In this document: in pieces, positions 8,690-17,194 of the stretch
Numbering within the stretch: position 1 is the first letter of the stretch
Layout of the letters: the number at the start of each line of letters is the position of its first letter
From: JBBQNY01 sp038221545
Lineage (GTDB): Bacteria; Pseudomonadota; Gammaproteobacteria; Xanthomonadales; Ahniellaceae
Assembly: GCA_038221545.1 (NCBI GenBank)
Contig: JBBRIE010000001.1
Coordinates: 1-49,818 of the forward strand
Direction of reading: 5' to 3'
DNA length: 49,818 nt
Program-made: the position numbers and the translations under genes
The notes under the pieces: generated by a model
Database searches by the model: none
Seen by the model: only the letters and a program-made list of their open reading frames with translations
What the model was told of the DNA's origin: nothing

Positions 8690-9385
8690 TCAGCGGTAGG
8701 TGACGGCTGCCGGGCCGTGGGGCTCGAGCCAGCCGAAATCATTGAGGGTGACGACGCGCAGCGCATCGCCTTCGACTGCGAAGCGGGTGATGCCGACGTT
8801 CGCGAGGCCGAGGTTGAGCGGGAACACGCCCGCATCGGGTAGCGCGGCGGCAAGTGCGCAGGCGGTCGCGATCACGCCGCCGGAAGTCAGCACCAGCGCG
8901 TCGCCGCGCGTGTCGCGCATCTGCTCCACCATGCCCCGCAACGCGCGCGCGACCCGATCCCGGAAATCCGGCCAGGTCTCGTGGTACTCGTGTTCGAAAT
9001 CCCCGCCCTGCCAGCGCGACAGCGCGTGCTGGAACATGCGCAGGAACGCGCGCTCGGGCGCGGTCTCCGCCGCCAGCGCGCGGCGCAATGCTGCGATGTT
9101 CTCGTGCTCGGGTGCGTGCGCGCGCAACAGCGCGACCGCGTCGATCTCGTCCCAGTCTGCATCGACCATCGCAATGGCCGGCGCCTCGAGCTCGGCCAGT
9201 GCCAGCGACAGCGTGTCGCGCTGGCGGTTGAGCGTGCCCGAACACGCGAGCGCCGGCGCGAAGCCGCGCGCGCGCAGGTTGAGGCCGAGCAGCCGCGCCT
9301 GCTCGCGCCCGTGCGTCGACAGGCAGTCGTAGTCGTCGGCGTCGATCGACGCCTGCGCGTGGCGAACCAGCCAGAGCTGGCTCAT
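8690..9385 (-). CDS. Histidine phosphatase (phosphoglycerate-mutase superfamily) protein
   Basis: 231 residues. The N-terminus LWLVRHAQAS carries the RHA/G phosphohistidine motif of the branch-1 histidine phosphatases. STHGREQARLLGLNLRARG and LVLTSGGVIATA (in place of the usual VSHGG) also fit the fold, though the second catalytic His is not evident in that SGG motif. The substrate is unknown. Genes of this type often accompany an acyl-CoA dehydrogenase and an APH-type phosphotransferase, as here (10097-12387), and the family role is then thought to be in acyl-CoA catabolism. The 3' end overlaps antisense the runaway frame of the yefM remnant. Confidence 0.8.
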   Translation of the reverse strand: MSQLWLVRHAQASIDADDYDCLSTHGREQARLLGLNLRARGFAPALACSGTLNRQRDTLSLALAELEAPAIAMVDADWDEIDAVALLRAHAPEHENIAALRRALAAETAPERAFLRMFQHALSRWQGGDFEHEYHETWPDFRDRVARALRGMVEQMRDTRGDALVLTSGGVIATACALAAALPDAGVFPLNLGLANVGITRFAVEGDALRVVTLNDFGWLEPHGPAAVTYR

Positions 9386-9428
9386 CGGTGCACTCGCGGC
9401 CTAGAGTCGGCTGCTGACACTTCATCCA

Positions 9429-10025
9429 TCATTCCGTGGGTCTCAGGACCTCGACGTGATTGAGGTTCGGCAGCTCAACCGCGATAGGCAAGTCGCCGTT
9501 GGTGAGTTGCCGGGCGAGATCGGGCACCGTACACGCCTTCCGGAGCGCGTCCTCGCCCGACTTGACCGCCTCCGCGGAAAGCGACTTGCGAAACTTCGAA
9601 CCCCAGAGTGGCATCGCAAGACTCGTCATGTAGCGAGCCTCGCGAGGGGTGCCCGGTAGCGGCTTGAACTCGGGGAGCACGTCGAAGAAGCCGGACATCA
9701 GCGCCGACACGATTCGCTGCTGCGAGCTTTTCGGACCGGCTAACCCTTGGGCGAGAAGCCCTCCGGGACCCTCGACTTTGCCGCTGCCACGGACAGTGAA
9801 CACGGCGTTAATGCAGCCGTAGTCCAGTCGGGACCCGGTCGACAGCGTCATGCTGACAGCAACCGGCGTCGCGTCGACGTCGAAGCGCCGGGACAACTGG
9901 TCCCAAGGGAGAATCTGGACCTGGTACTCCTCTGCGGACACTGCTGCGTTTGCGATGCAGAGGCAGGCGGCGAGCGCGTTCGAGCGTCGAAGCAGCGGCG
10001 CAACTCGCCGGCGTGGTGCTCGCAT
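9429..10025 (-). CDS. Unknown exported protein
   Basis: 198 residues from the ATG at 10025. The N-terminus MRAPRRRVAPLLRRSNALAACLCIANAAVSA looks like a signal peptide with a long basic n-region, with a cleavage site before EEYQVQ. The mature part has the stretches QILPWDQLSRRFDVDATPVAVSMTLSTG and YGCINAVFTVRGSGKVEGPGG and a few cysteines (YGC, KAC) that could form a disulfide. I recognise no family. It sits between the phosphotransferase and the phosphatase genes of an otherwise standard cluster, separated from the former by 71 bp and the latter by 43 bp, so it may be an insertion into that operon. Confidence 0.6.
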   Translation of the reverse strand: MRAPRRRVAPLLRRSNALAACLCIANAAVSAEEYQVQILPWDQLSRRFDVDATPVAVSMTLSTGSRLDYGCINAVFTVRGSGKVEGPGGLLAQGLAGPKSSQQRIVSALMSGFFDVLPEFKPLPGTPREARYMTSLAMPLWGSKFRKSLSAEAVKSGEDALRKACTVPDLARQLTNGDLPIAVELPNLNHVEVLRPTE

Positions 10026-10096
10026 GTGGCGGCTCGTCGAATCAATTGACCGCACGATAGCCGGATGCACGCCGAGTGGCACTCGACGCGAGTCCA

Positions 10097-11173
10097 TTAG
10101 CCGGCCCGCATGCGCTGCAGGCAGCGTCGTTCGAGGTAGTGCACCAGCAGCCAGAAGTTGCGGAACGCGGGATTGCGCGTCTGTTTGCGGTGGTAGCGGT
10201 AGTAGATCTGCTGCACGATCACCGCCAGCCGGAACAGGCCGTACACCTCGTAAAAGGCCCAGTGCGCGCTGCGGCGTCCACTCGCGCGGGCGTAGTGATC
10301 GATGACTTCCGCGCGCGTGAGCATGCCGGGCAGGTGTGTCGGCTGCCGGCGCATCGAGCGGATGAAGCGGTCGTCGTCGGCCTGCACCCAGTACGCGAGC
10401 GAGTTGCCCAGGTCCATGAGCGGGTCGCCGAGTGTCGCCATCTCCCAGTCGCGCACGCCGACGATGCGCGTCGGGTCGGCGCGGTCGAGCACGAGGTTGT
10501 CGAATCGGAAGTCGTTGTGGATGACGCAGGTGTCGCTGTCGGCGGGAACTTCGGCGGCGAGCCAGCGCATCACCGCGGTGAAACGCGGCACGTTCCAGGT
10601 GCGCGCCTTGCCGAAACGTTCGCTCCAGCCTGCGATCTGCCGCTCGGCGTAGCCGCTGCCCTTGCCGAACGCGGCGAGCGCCGGCGTGGTCGCATCCACT
10701 GCGTGCAGCGCGACCAGGGCGTCGAGCGCGCCGATACAGAGCCTGCGCGTGCCCACAGCGTCGAGCTGCGCCTCGCGCGGCATTTCCTTGCGCGGGATCG
10801 GGCCGTCGATCCGCTGCATCACGTAGAACGGGCTACCGATCAGCTCGCCGTCGTCGCACATCGCAAGCATGCTCGGGACGAGGTCGTAGGCGGGCTTGAG
10901 CGCCTGCTGGAAACGGAATTCGCGCGCCATGTCGTGCGCCCCCGCGGCCTTGGTGCCGGCGGGCGCGCGGCGCAGCACCACGTCATCGTTGGCGTAGCGC
11001 AGGCGATAGGTCCAGTTCGATGCGCCGCCGGAATACTGCGTGATCGCAGGCGCGCCTTCGAGGTGCGGCAGGCGCTCCTTGAGCCACCCGTCGACCACGG
11101 CCGCATCGAGCGCCTCGCCCTCGCGCACCGAGCCCTCTTCCCGGCGCGCCGACCCGCTCACGGCGAGGCGCAT
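10097..11173 (-). CDS. APH-type phosphotransferase family protein (ACAD10/11 kinase-domain like)
   Basis: 358 residues with the aminoglycoside-phosphotransferase/choline-kinase fold: ITQYSGGASNWTYRL (nucleotide loop), VVLRRAP, the catalytic VIHNDFRFDNLVL (Brenner-type HxDxxxxN) and GVRDWEMATLGDPLMDLG (metal-binding Asp). The same domain is fused to acyl-CoA dehydrogenases in eukaryotic ACAD10/11, where it phosphorylates 4-hydroxyacyl-CoAs. Here it overlaps by 16 bp with the end of an acyl-CoA dehydrogenase gene, so a joint role in hydroxy- or branched acyl-CoA breakdown is a fair inference. Antibiotic modification is unlikely given this context. Confidence 0.82.
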   Translation of the reverse strand: MRLAVSGSARREEGSVREGEALDAAVVDGWLKERLPHLEGAPAITQYSGGASNWTYRLRYANDDVVLRRAPAGTKAAGAHDMAREFRFQQALKPAYDLVPSMLAMCDDGELIGSPFYVMQRIDGPIPRKEMPREAQLDAVGTRRLCIGALDALVALHAVDATTPALAAFGKGSGYAERQIAGWSERFGKARTWNVPRFTAVMRWLAAEVPADSDTCVIHNDFRFDNLVLDRADPTRIVGVRDWEMATLGDPLMDLGNSLAYWVQADDDRFIRSMRRQPTHLPGMLTRAEVIDHYARASGRRSAHWAFYEVYGLFRLAVIVQQIYYRYHRKQTRNPAFRNFWLLVHYLERRCLQRMRAG

Positions 11174-12387
11174 GCCTGGTGCCCGGCGATTTCGAGTTTT
11201 GCGAGCGTCTGCCGGTGCACCGCATCCGGGCCGTCGGCAATTCGCAGCGCGCGCGCCTGCACGAAGAAGGCGGCGAGCGGCAGGTCGTGCGCGAGCCCCG
11301 CCGCGCCGAACAGTTGCATGGCCTCGTCGACCACGCGTTGCAACACGCTCGGCACCACCAGCTTGATGGCGGCGATGGCGCGCTGCGCGCCGCGCGCGCC
11401 GACCCGGTCGATCTGCCAGGCCGCGTGCAGCGTCAGCAGCCGCGCCTGGTCTATGGCGACGCGGAGGTCCGCGATGCGCTCGCGGTTACCGCCGAGGTCC
11501 AGCAGCGGTTTGCCAAAGGCATGGCGCGCGAGTCCGCGCTCGAGCATCAACGACAGCGCCCGCTCGGCCGCGCCGATGCAGCGCATGCAATGGTGGATGC
11601 GGCCGGGGCCGAGCCGGCCCTGCGCAATCTCGAAACCGCGACCGCGGCCAAGGATCACGTTCGCAGCCGGCACGCGCACCTCATCGAATACGACTTCGCC
11701 GTGCCCGTACGGGGCATCGACCTCGCCGAACACCGAAAGCATGCGTTCGATGCGGATCCCGGGCGTATCCATCGGTACCAGCACGAGCGAATGCTGCCGA
11801 TGACGTTCCGCCTGCGGGTCCGAGCGGCCGAGGAAGAGTGCGAACGCGCAACGCGGGTGGCCGATTCCGGTGATCCACCACTTGCGCCCGTTGACCAGCA
11901 CCTCGTCGCCCTCGAAGTCGATGTCGCCGGCGATGTTGGTCGCGTCGCTGGACGCGACCGCGGGCTCGGTCATGCAGAACGCCGAACGGATGCGGGCGTC
12001 GAGCAGGGGTTCGAGCCAGCGATGCTGCTGCTCGGGGGATCCGAAATAATGCAGGACTTCCATGTTGCCGGTGTCGGGCGCGTTGCAGTTGAAGAGTTCG
12101 GGCGCGAACGGCACGCGACCCATCGCCTCGGCGACGGGCGCGTAGTCGAGCGTGGTGAGTCCGGCGCCGTGTTCGGTGTCGGGCAGGAACAGGTTCCAGA
12201 GGCCCTGCGCGCGGGCCGCGTCGCGCAGGCGCGCGATCTCATCGCTCTCGCGCCACTGGCGCCAGTCGTTGCCGAGCGCCGCGTATTCGGCCAGCACCGC
12301 GTGCTCGACCGGTAGCACTTCGGTGTCGATGAAGGCGGTGACGCGTGCAAGATATTCGCGCGCCCGCGCGCTCGGTTCGAAGTCCAT
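11158..12387 (-). CDS. Acyl-CoA dehydrogenase family protein
   Basis: 409 residues from ATG 12387 (MDFEPSARAREYLARV). The ACAD layout is clear: N-terminal helical domain, middle beta domain with FCMTEPAVASSDATNI and WWITGIG, and a C-terminal helical domain containing RIHHCMRCIGAAERAL and FGAAGLAHDLPLAAFFVQARALRIADGPDAVHRQTLAKLE. It is an FAD enzyme that desaturates an acyl-CoA and passes electrons to ETF. The C-terminal IADGPDxVH motif is typical of the ACAD10/11-type group that travels with the downstream phosphotransferase. It heads a leftward cluster with the phosphotransferase and the histidine phosphatase; the acyl chain is not known. Confidence 0.87.
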   Translation of the reverse strand: MDFEPSARAREYLARVTAFIDTEVLPVEHAVLAEYAALGNDWRQWRESDEIARLRDAARAQGLWNLFLPDTEHGAGLTTLDYAPVAEAMGRVPFAPELFNCNAPDTGNMEVLHYFGSPEQQHRWLEPLLDARIRSAFCMTEPAVASSDATNIAGDIDFEGDEVLVNGRKWWITGIGHPRCAFALFLGRSDPQAERHRQHSLVLVPMDTPGIRIERMLSVFGEVDAPYGHGEVVFDEVRVPAANVILGRGRGFEIAQGRLGPGRIHHCMRCIGAAERALSLMLERGLARHAFGKPLLDLGGNRERIADLRVAIDQARLLTLHAAWQIDRVGARGAQRAIAAIKLVVPSVLQRVVDEAMQLFGAAGLAHDLPLAAFFVQARALRIADGPDAVHRQTLAKLEIAGHQACASP

Positions 12388-12459
12388 GCCATCGCCCCTG
12401 CTGCCAGCGCGCATCGTAAGTCAAGCGCGGCGTGAAAACGCAGCTAGACACTAGCTCTT

Positions 12460-12620
12460 GTAGAGCGGAGCTTGCTGCGATGCTTTGCAGGGCCATGAAA
12501 ACTTCAAGCTGTGCAGCCGAGCGAGCTCGGCTCTACAGAAGCGGGAAAGCCGCGTCGTTACTGAGCCGCGGCGAAAAACTTCTTCCAGCGGCGCAGCCGA
12601 GCGAGCTCGGCTCTAGAAGC
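12460..12620. repeat. Cluster of GTAG/REP-like palindromes
   Basis: Two near-identical units lie about 80 bp apart (12496-12545 and 12572-12622). Each contains AGCCGAG, a 4-nt loop and CTCGGCT (12515-12532 and 12595-12612), and on the minus strand each starts with TAGAGCCGAGC; copy one also has the leading G, giving GTAG. A third, degenerate copy in opposite orientation begins with GTAGAGC at 12460. The form matches the GTAG REP class described in Stenotrophomonas. They lie just after the rho stop codon and could terminate or stabilise the trxA-rho transcript. No RAYT transposase is seen in the window. Confidence 0.6.
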
Positions 12621-12661
12621 GGCACGGCAATAGCTCGCGCAGCGAGCGAAACGCTGTTGAA

Positions 12662-14311
12662 TCAGCGCTTCATCGCGGCGAAGAACTCGTCGTTCGACTT
12701 GGTGGTCTTCATCTTGTCGAGCATGAATTCCATTGCGGACAGTTCATCCATCGGATGCAGGAGCTTTCGGAGGATCCAGATGCGCTGCAGCCGCTCGGCA
12801 TCGATCAGCAATTCTTCGCGCCGGGTGCCGGAGCGATTGATGTTGATGGCCGGGTACACGCGCTTCTCGGCGATGCGGCGGTCCATGTGCACTTCCATGT
12901 TGCCGGTGCCCTTGAACTCCTCGTAGATCACCTCGTCCATCTTCGAGCCGGTCTCGACCAGCGCCGTCGCGATGATGGTGAGCGAGCCGCCTTCCTCGGC
13001 CTTGCGCGCCGCGCCAAAGAACCGCTTCGGACGCTGCAGCGCGTTGGCATCGACGCCGCCGGTCAACACCTTGCCGGAGGACGGCACCACGGTGTTGTAG
13101 GCACGCGCGAGACGCGTGATCGAGTCGAGCAGGATGATGACGTCGCGCTTGTGCTCGACCAGTCGCTTGGCGCGCTCGATCACCATTTCGGCGACCTGCA
13201 CGTGGCGCACTGCCGGTTCGTCGAAGGTCGAGGAGATGACTTCGCCACGCACGCTGCGCTGCATCTCGGTGACTTCTTCTGGGCGCTCGTCGATCAGCAG
13301 GATGATGAGGTGCGCATCCGGATGGTTGTGCATGATCGCCTGCGCGATGTTCTGCAGCATCATGGTCTTGCCGGCTTTCGGCGGCGACACGATCAGGCCG
13401 CGCTGGCCCTTGCCGATCGGCGAGACCAGGTCGAGGATGCGGCCGGTGATGTCTTCGCTCGAGCCGTTGCCGCGTTCGAGGTGGAACACCTCGCGCGGGA
13501 ACAACGCCGTCAGGTTCTCGAACAACACCTTGTTCTTGGACGCTTCCGGCGGCTCGCCGTTGATCTCGTCGACCTTGAGCAGCGCGAAGTAACGTTCGCC
13601 GTCCTTCGGCTGGCGGATCTTGCCGGTGATGTAGTCGCCGGTGCGCAGGTTGAAGCGGCGGATCTGCGAGGGCGACACGTAGATGTCGTCCGGGCCGGCG
13701 AGATAGCTCTCCTCGGCGGCGCGCAGGAAGCCGAAGCCGTCCTGCAGGATCTCGAGCACGCCTTCGCCGTCGATGCCTTCCTGGGTGCGGCACAGCACTT
13801 TCAGCAGGTTGAAGATGACGTCCTGCTTGCGTGCGCGGGCCACCACTTCGCCCATGCCGATCTCATCGGCCAGCGCGACGAGTTGCGTCGCGCTCATGCG
13901 CTTGAGCGCCGTCAGGGAAGTCGGTGCGTTGGGCGGCAGCGGCGGCAGTTCGCGACGCGGTTCGTTGCGCGCGGGACCATCCGGATCGTCGTGATCTTCC
14001 TCGGCGCGGTTGCCGCGCTCGGGACGCTCGACGCGTTCGCCGCCGCCCGCACTACCACCACCGCCACCACGCTTGCGGTCACGGAACCGGCTGCGCCGGT
14101 CGCGTCGGCCGCGGCCATCGGCACCGGCGTCGCCGCCCTCGGCGTTGTCGCCGCCGCCGCTGTCGCCGCTGTCGCCGGAGGGCTGGCCGCCGGACGCGTT
14201 GCCGCCTTCGTCGGGCTGGGAATTGTCGCCGCGGGCGCGCCGCGGGTTCGGAGCATCGCCGGCATCGGAGCCGGACGGATCGGGGTTTTCGAGCACGTAT
14301 GCCTCGCGCAT
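12662..14311 (-). CDS. rho: Transcription termination factor Rho with long disordered N-terminal extension
   Basis: Residues from about 130 onward align without gaps to E. coli Rho: ILQDGFGFLR and YLAGPDDIYVSPSQIRRFNL (RNA-binding domain), VSPPKAGKTMMLQNIA (Walker A, P-loop), IILLIDERPEEVTEM, VIILLDSITRLARAYN (Walker B and the Q/R-loop region) and FKGTGNMEVHMDRRIAEKRVYPAI. It is the ATP-driven hexameric RNA translocase that ends transcription. The first 130 or so residues are extra (549 against 419 in E. coli), made of Gly, Asp, Ser and Arg with no predicted fold; such inserts are known in several high-GC lineages. trxA lies 343 bp upstream on the same strand, as in E. coli. Confidence 0.95.
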   Translation of the reverse strand: MREAYVLENPDPSGSDAGDAPNPRRARGDNSQPDEGGNASGGQPSGDSGDSGGGDNAEGGDAGADGRGRRDRRSRFRDRKRGGGGGSAGGGERVERPERGNRAEEDHDDPDGPARNEPRRELPPLPPNAPTSLTALKRMSATQLVALADEIGMGEVVARARKQDVIFNLLKVLCRTQEGIDGEGVLEILQDGFGFLRAAEESYLAGPDDIYVSPSQIRRFNLRTGDYITGKIRQPKDGERYFALLKVDEINGEPPEASKNKVLFENLTALFPREVFHLERGNGSSEDITGRILDLVSPIGKGQRGLIVSPPKAGKTMMLQNIAQAIMHNHPDAHLIILLIDERPEEVTEMQRSVRGEVISSTFDEPAVRHVQVAEMVIERAKRLVEHKRDVIILLDSITRLARAYNTVVPSSGKVLTGGVDANALQRPKRFFGAARKAEEGGSLTIIATALVETGSKMDEVIYEEFKGTGNMEVHMDRRIAEKRVYPAININRSGTRREELLIDAERLQRIWILRKLLHPMDELSAMEFMLDKMKTTKSNDEFFAAMKR

Positions 14312-14654
14312 CTAGCGCATGGAAGATCTGGGAAGATCGGGGGGATTTTGCTTTCGCAGGTCCGCGAGCGGGCGCGTTTCGCGCTCCGGGGGACGGGGAA
14401 ACCTTACACTGCCAGCGCACGCTCAGCAACCATGCGCCTCGCGAACCCGGCGCCTGTAGAGCCTTCGCGCAGTCTTCGCCGGCGCGCTGTCGCGCAAGAA
14501 TCTCGAGGATCGCCGGCTTTTCCGGCGGGTTGGTGTTTGATGAGAGCAGCGCCCTGTGCCGCTGTTCTTTCCGGCGCGGCCGTAGAAACAGCAGCCGGAC
14601 GCAAGTCCGGCTCTGCGGCTGGAGCCGCCGGCTCTGCGGCGGCAGATGCGTCGC
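14312..14654 (-). promoter_or_regulatory. rho leader with C-rich tract and a REP palindrome
   Basis: This 343-bp space between trxA and rho contains no gene. Reading along the rho transcript, the last 45 nt before the ATG are rich in C and U with little G and include a direct repeat GATCTTCC, the composition of a Rho-utilisation site. Autoregulation of rho by early termination in its leader is established in E. coli and is inferred here. Further upstream are G+C-rich hairpins and REP-like copies (see 14591-14616). Confidence 0.45.
14591..14616 (-). repeat. GTAG/REP-like palindrome between trxA and rho
   Basis: AGCCGGAC (14593-14600), loop GCAA, GTCCGGCT (14605-14612) form a perfect 8-bp hairpin. 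Read on the minus strand it begins GCAGAGCCGGAC, the same architecture as the GTAG units at 12515-12612 but with a different stem sequence and tetraloop. A partial second copy (14621-14640) follows directly. It lies just beyond the trxA stop codon. Confidence 0.5.
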
Positions 14655-14981
14655 TTAGATCGTGCGGTCGATCAGCTGGGTCAGCTGCGTGCGGTTCACG
14701 GCGCCGATCTGCGTCGCCTCGACCTTGCCGTTCTTGAAGATCATGAGCGTAGGAATGCCGCGGACGTTGTAGTTGCGCGGGGTCTTCTGGTGCTGGTCGA
14801 TGTTGACCTTGGCGACCTTGAGCCTGCCTTCGTAGGCCTTCGCCACCTCGTCCAGCATCGGCGCGATCATTTTGCACGGCCCACACCACTCGGCCCAGAA
14901 ATCCACCAGCACAGGCTCGGCCGAATTGAGGACCTCGGCATCGAAATCATTGTCGCCGACGTGGGTGATGAGGTCGCTCAT
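14655..14981 (-). CDS. trxA: Thioredoxin 1
   Basis: 108 residues, the exact usual length. The active site WCGPC (Cys33, Cys36) is intact, as are the cis-proline turn GIPT and the flanking VDFWAEW and LMIFKNGK. It is the cytosolic dithiol reductant for ribonucleotide reductase, methionine sulfoxide reductase and others. The ATG at 14981 has a good AGGAG seven bases upstream. The neighbours, rho downstream and rhlB divergent upstream, reproduce the enterobacterial order. Confidence 0.96.
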   Translation of the reverse strand: MSDLITHVGDNDFDAEVLNSAEPVLVDFWAEWCGPCKMIAPMLDEVAKAYEGRLKVAKVNIDQHQKTPRNYNVRGIPTLMIFKNGKVEATQIGAVNRTQLTQLIDRTI

Positions 14982-15210
14982 GGAGTGCTCCTGGGTTGGG
15001 GGTGGGCGGGCTGCGCTACAATCGCACGCTCGGGCCTGGGGCCAGCGCGCCTGTTCGCGAACGTCGACCGCAGTTTCAGCACGAGGCTCGGACGATCCCT
15101 CGATTGTGGTGACCCCCCCGAGACGATTCAAGCCGCGCGTTGACGCGCGTTCACTCCAAGGCCATCGCCGCGCCCAAAGCGCCGGCGCCGCCCCGCCCAT
15201 CCGGATCCGC

Positions 15211-17100
15211 ATGACTCTCGCCGCAATTCCTGTCGCACCCACCGATTCCAAACCCCTCACCGAGCTCAGGTTCGACACGCTCGACCTGCATCCGCTGCTG
15301 TCGGAGGGCCTGCGCGAAGCAGGCTTCGAGTTCGCGACGCCGATCCAGGAGCTGACGCTGCCGCTGGCGCTGGCCGGCCGCGACGTAGCGGGGCAAGCGC
15401 AGACCGGCACCGGCAAGACGCTCGCGTTCCTGGTCGCGCTGATGAACCGCCTGCTGACGAAGCCGGCGCTGGCCGAGCGCAAGCCCGAGGATCCGCGCGC
15501 GCTGATCCTCGCACCGACACGCGAACTCGCGATCCAGATCCACAAGGACGCGCTCAAGTTCGGCTCCAGCACGGGCATCAGGTTCGCCCTGGTGTACGGC
15601 GGCGTCGACTACGACAAGCAGCGCGAGCTGCTGCAGAAGGGCGTCGACGTCATCATCGCGACCCCGGGGCGCCTCATCGACTACGTCAAGCAGCACAAGG
15701 TCGTGTCCCTGCATGCCTGCGAGGTCTGCGTGCTCGACGAGGCCGACCGCATGTTCGACCTCGGTTTCATCAAGGACATCCGCTTCCTGCTGCGGCGCAT
15801 GCCGATCCGCACCGAACGGCAAACGCTGCTGTTCTCGGCGACGCTCTCGCACCGCGTACTCGAGCTCGCCTACGAGCACATGAACGAGCCCGAGAAGATC
15901 ACGGTCGAGACCGAGTTCGTGACCGCCGATCGGGTGCGCCAGATGGTGTACTTCCCGGCCAACGACGAAAAGATCTCGCTGCTGATCGGCCTGCTCAACC
16001 ACATGGACGCGAGCCGCACGATGGTGTTCGTCAACACCAAGATCTGGGCGGAGAAGATCGCGTACGCACTCGAGCGCCGGCACTTCCGCGTTGCGCTCCT
16101 GTCGGGGGACGTGCCGCAGAAAAAGCGCGAGCGGCTGCTCGCGAAGTTCCAGATGGGCGACGTGCAGGTGCTGGTGGCGACCGACGTCGCCGCGCGCGGC
16201 CTGCACATCGACGAGGTTTCGCACGTCTTCAATTTCGACCTGCCGCAGGACGCCGAGGACTACGTGCACCGCATCGGCCGCACCGCGCGGCTCGGCGCGG
16301 AGGGCGACGCCATCAGCTTCGCCTGCGAGCGCTACGCGTTCTCGCTGCCCGCGATCGAGGAGTTCATCGGCCAGAAACTGCCGGTCGGCACCGTCGATCC
16401 CGCGATGCTGGCGCCGGTCGAGCGCGCGCCGCTCGATCCGTCGCAGAAGATGTCGGCCTCGGACGATCCGGACGACGTGTTGCCGCGCCACATCCGCGAG
16501 AAGCAGGCGTTGCGCGCCGGCGCGGGCGGCTCCGGCAGCAGTTCACGTTCGCGCTCGGGTCCCCCGTCGCGCACGCGCAGCGGCTCCGGGTCCGCCGGTG
16601 CGCGCACGCATACTCGCAGCGAGCACGCCGAGCCGGACGCCGCCAGTGCAACGGCAGCAGCAGGTGAGCCAGCAGCCGTCGTCCCGCGCCCGCGCGCTCC
16701 GCGCCGTGCCCCGGATGCCGCGAAGATCCAGGCGGACGCCCAACCCTTGGTCACAGACCCGGTCGCCGCGGCCGCGGCTTCGCCCTCCGGCGAAGCCGCC
16801 GACGGCGCGAAGAAGCGTCGCCGGCGCGGTGGCCGTGGCCGCAATCGCGCGCGTGACGGCGCCTCGCCGGTCGAGGCGGCGGTCGGCGCGAGCAATGCCC
16901 GCGCGTCGACCGCGGTCCGCGCCCATAAAGACAAGCGGGTCGGCAACGAGACGGGTGCGGCGCGCGCGCCTTCCTCCCGAACCGGCTCCAGTCGCGGCAA
17001 GCCTGCGCGTCCGCCAGAGTCCAGTCCCGGCATCCTCGGCACGCTCAAGCGCGGTTTCGGACTCCTCGCCCGCGGCCTCGGGCTCGGCAAGAAGCCCTGA
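15211..17100 (+). CDS. rhlB: ATP-dependent RNA helicase RhlB with long basic C-terminal tail
   Basis: 629 residues. All DEAD-box motifs are present: the Q motif FATPIQE, AQTGTGKT (I), PTRELA (Ia), TPGR (Ib), DEAD (II), SAT (III), and ATDVAARG and HRIGRTAR (V, VI). The core, including LRFDTLDLHPLLSEGL at the N-terminus and VVSLHACEVCVLDEADRMFDLGFIKDIRFLLRRMP, is RhlB rather than RhlE or DeaD. RhlB unwinds RNA for the degradosome. From about residue 430 the chain is low-complexity Arg/Ala/Ser/Gly and ends with a basic amphipathic-looking GILGTLKRGFGLLARGLGLGKKP. Such tails are usual in Xanthomonadales. It is divergent from trxA with a 229-bp shared promoter region; the ATG at 15211 is the start closest to homologous N-termini. 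Confidence 0.93.
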   Translation: MTLAAIPVAPTDSKPLTELRFDTLDLHPLLSEGLREAGFEFATPIQELTLPLALAGRDVAGQAQTGTGKTLAFLVALMNRLLTKPALAERKPEDPRALILAPTRELAIQIHKDALKFGSSTGIRFALVYGGVDYDKQRELLQKGVDVIIATPGRLIDYVKQHKVVSLHACEVCVLDEADRMFDLGFIKDIRFLLRRMPIRTERQTLLFSATLSHRVLELAYEHMNEPEKITVETEFVTADRVRQMVYFPANDEKISLLIGLLNHMDASRTMVFVNTKIWAEKIAYALERRHFRVALLSGDVPQKKRERLLAKFQMGDVQVLVATDVAARGLHIDEVSHVFNFDLPQDAEDYVHRIGRTARLGAEGDAISFACERYAFSLPAIEEFIGQKLPVGTVDPAMLAPVERAPLDPSQKMSASDDPDDVLPRHIREKQALRAGAGGSGSSSRSRSGPPSRTRSGSGSAGARTHTRSEHAEPDAASATAAAGEPAAVVPRPRAPRRAPDAAKIQADAQPLVTDPVAAAAASPSGEAADGAKKRRRRGGRGRNRARDGASPVEAAVGASNARASTAVRAHKDKRVGNETGAARAPSSRTGSSRGKPARPPESSPGILGTLKRGFGLLARGLGLGKKP

Positions 17101-17194
17101 CGCAGCGACCCCGTTCGCGGCCAGTCGCAGACCCCGCGCGCCGATCCCGCGGGGCTTGGTAGTCTTGCGGCTTGAGCGCTGAAGCAATCTCCGC

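Noticed and set aside
8324..8842. A single fused protein starting with YefM and continuing for 172 residues
   Set aside because: After residue 72 there is no homology and the frame runs antisense through the histidine phosphatase gene; the YoeB tail is in a different frame.
12490..12625. CRISPR-like spacing of two repeats about 80 bp apart
   Set aside because: Only two or three copies, palindromic GTAG/REP structure, similar 'spacers' and no cas genes.
17132..17154. Terminator between rhlB and gspC
   Set aside because: The CCCCGCG/CGCGGGG stem is sound, but no T-tract follows on either strand, so I left it as a hairpin only.
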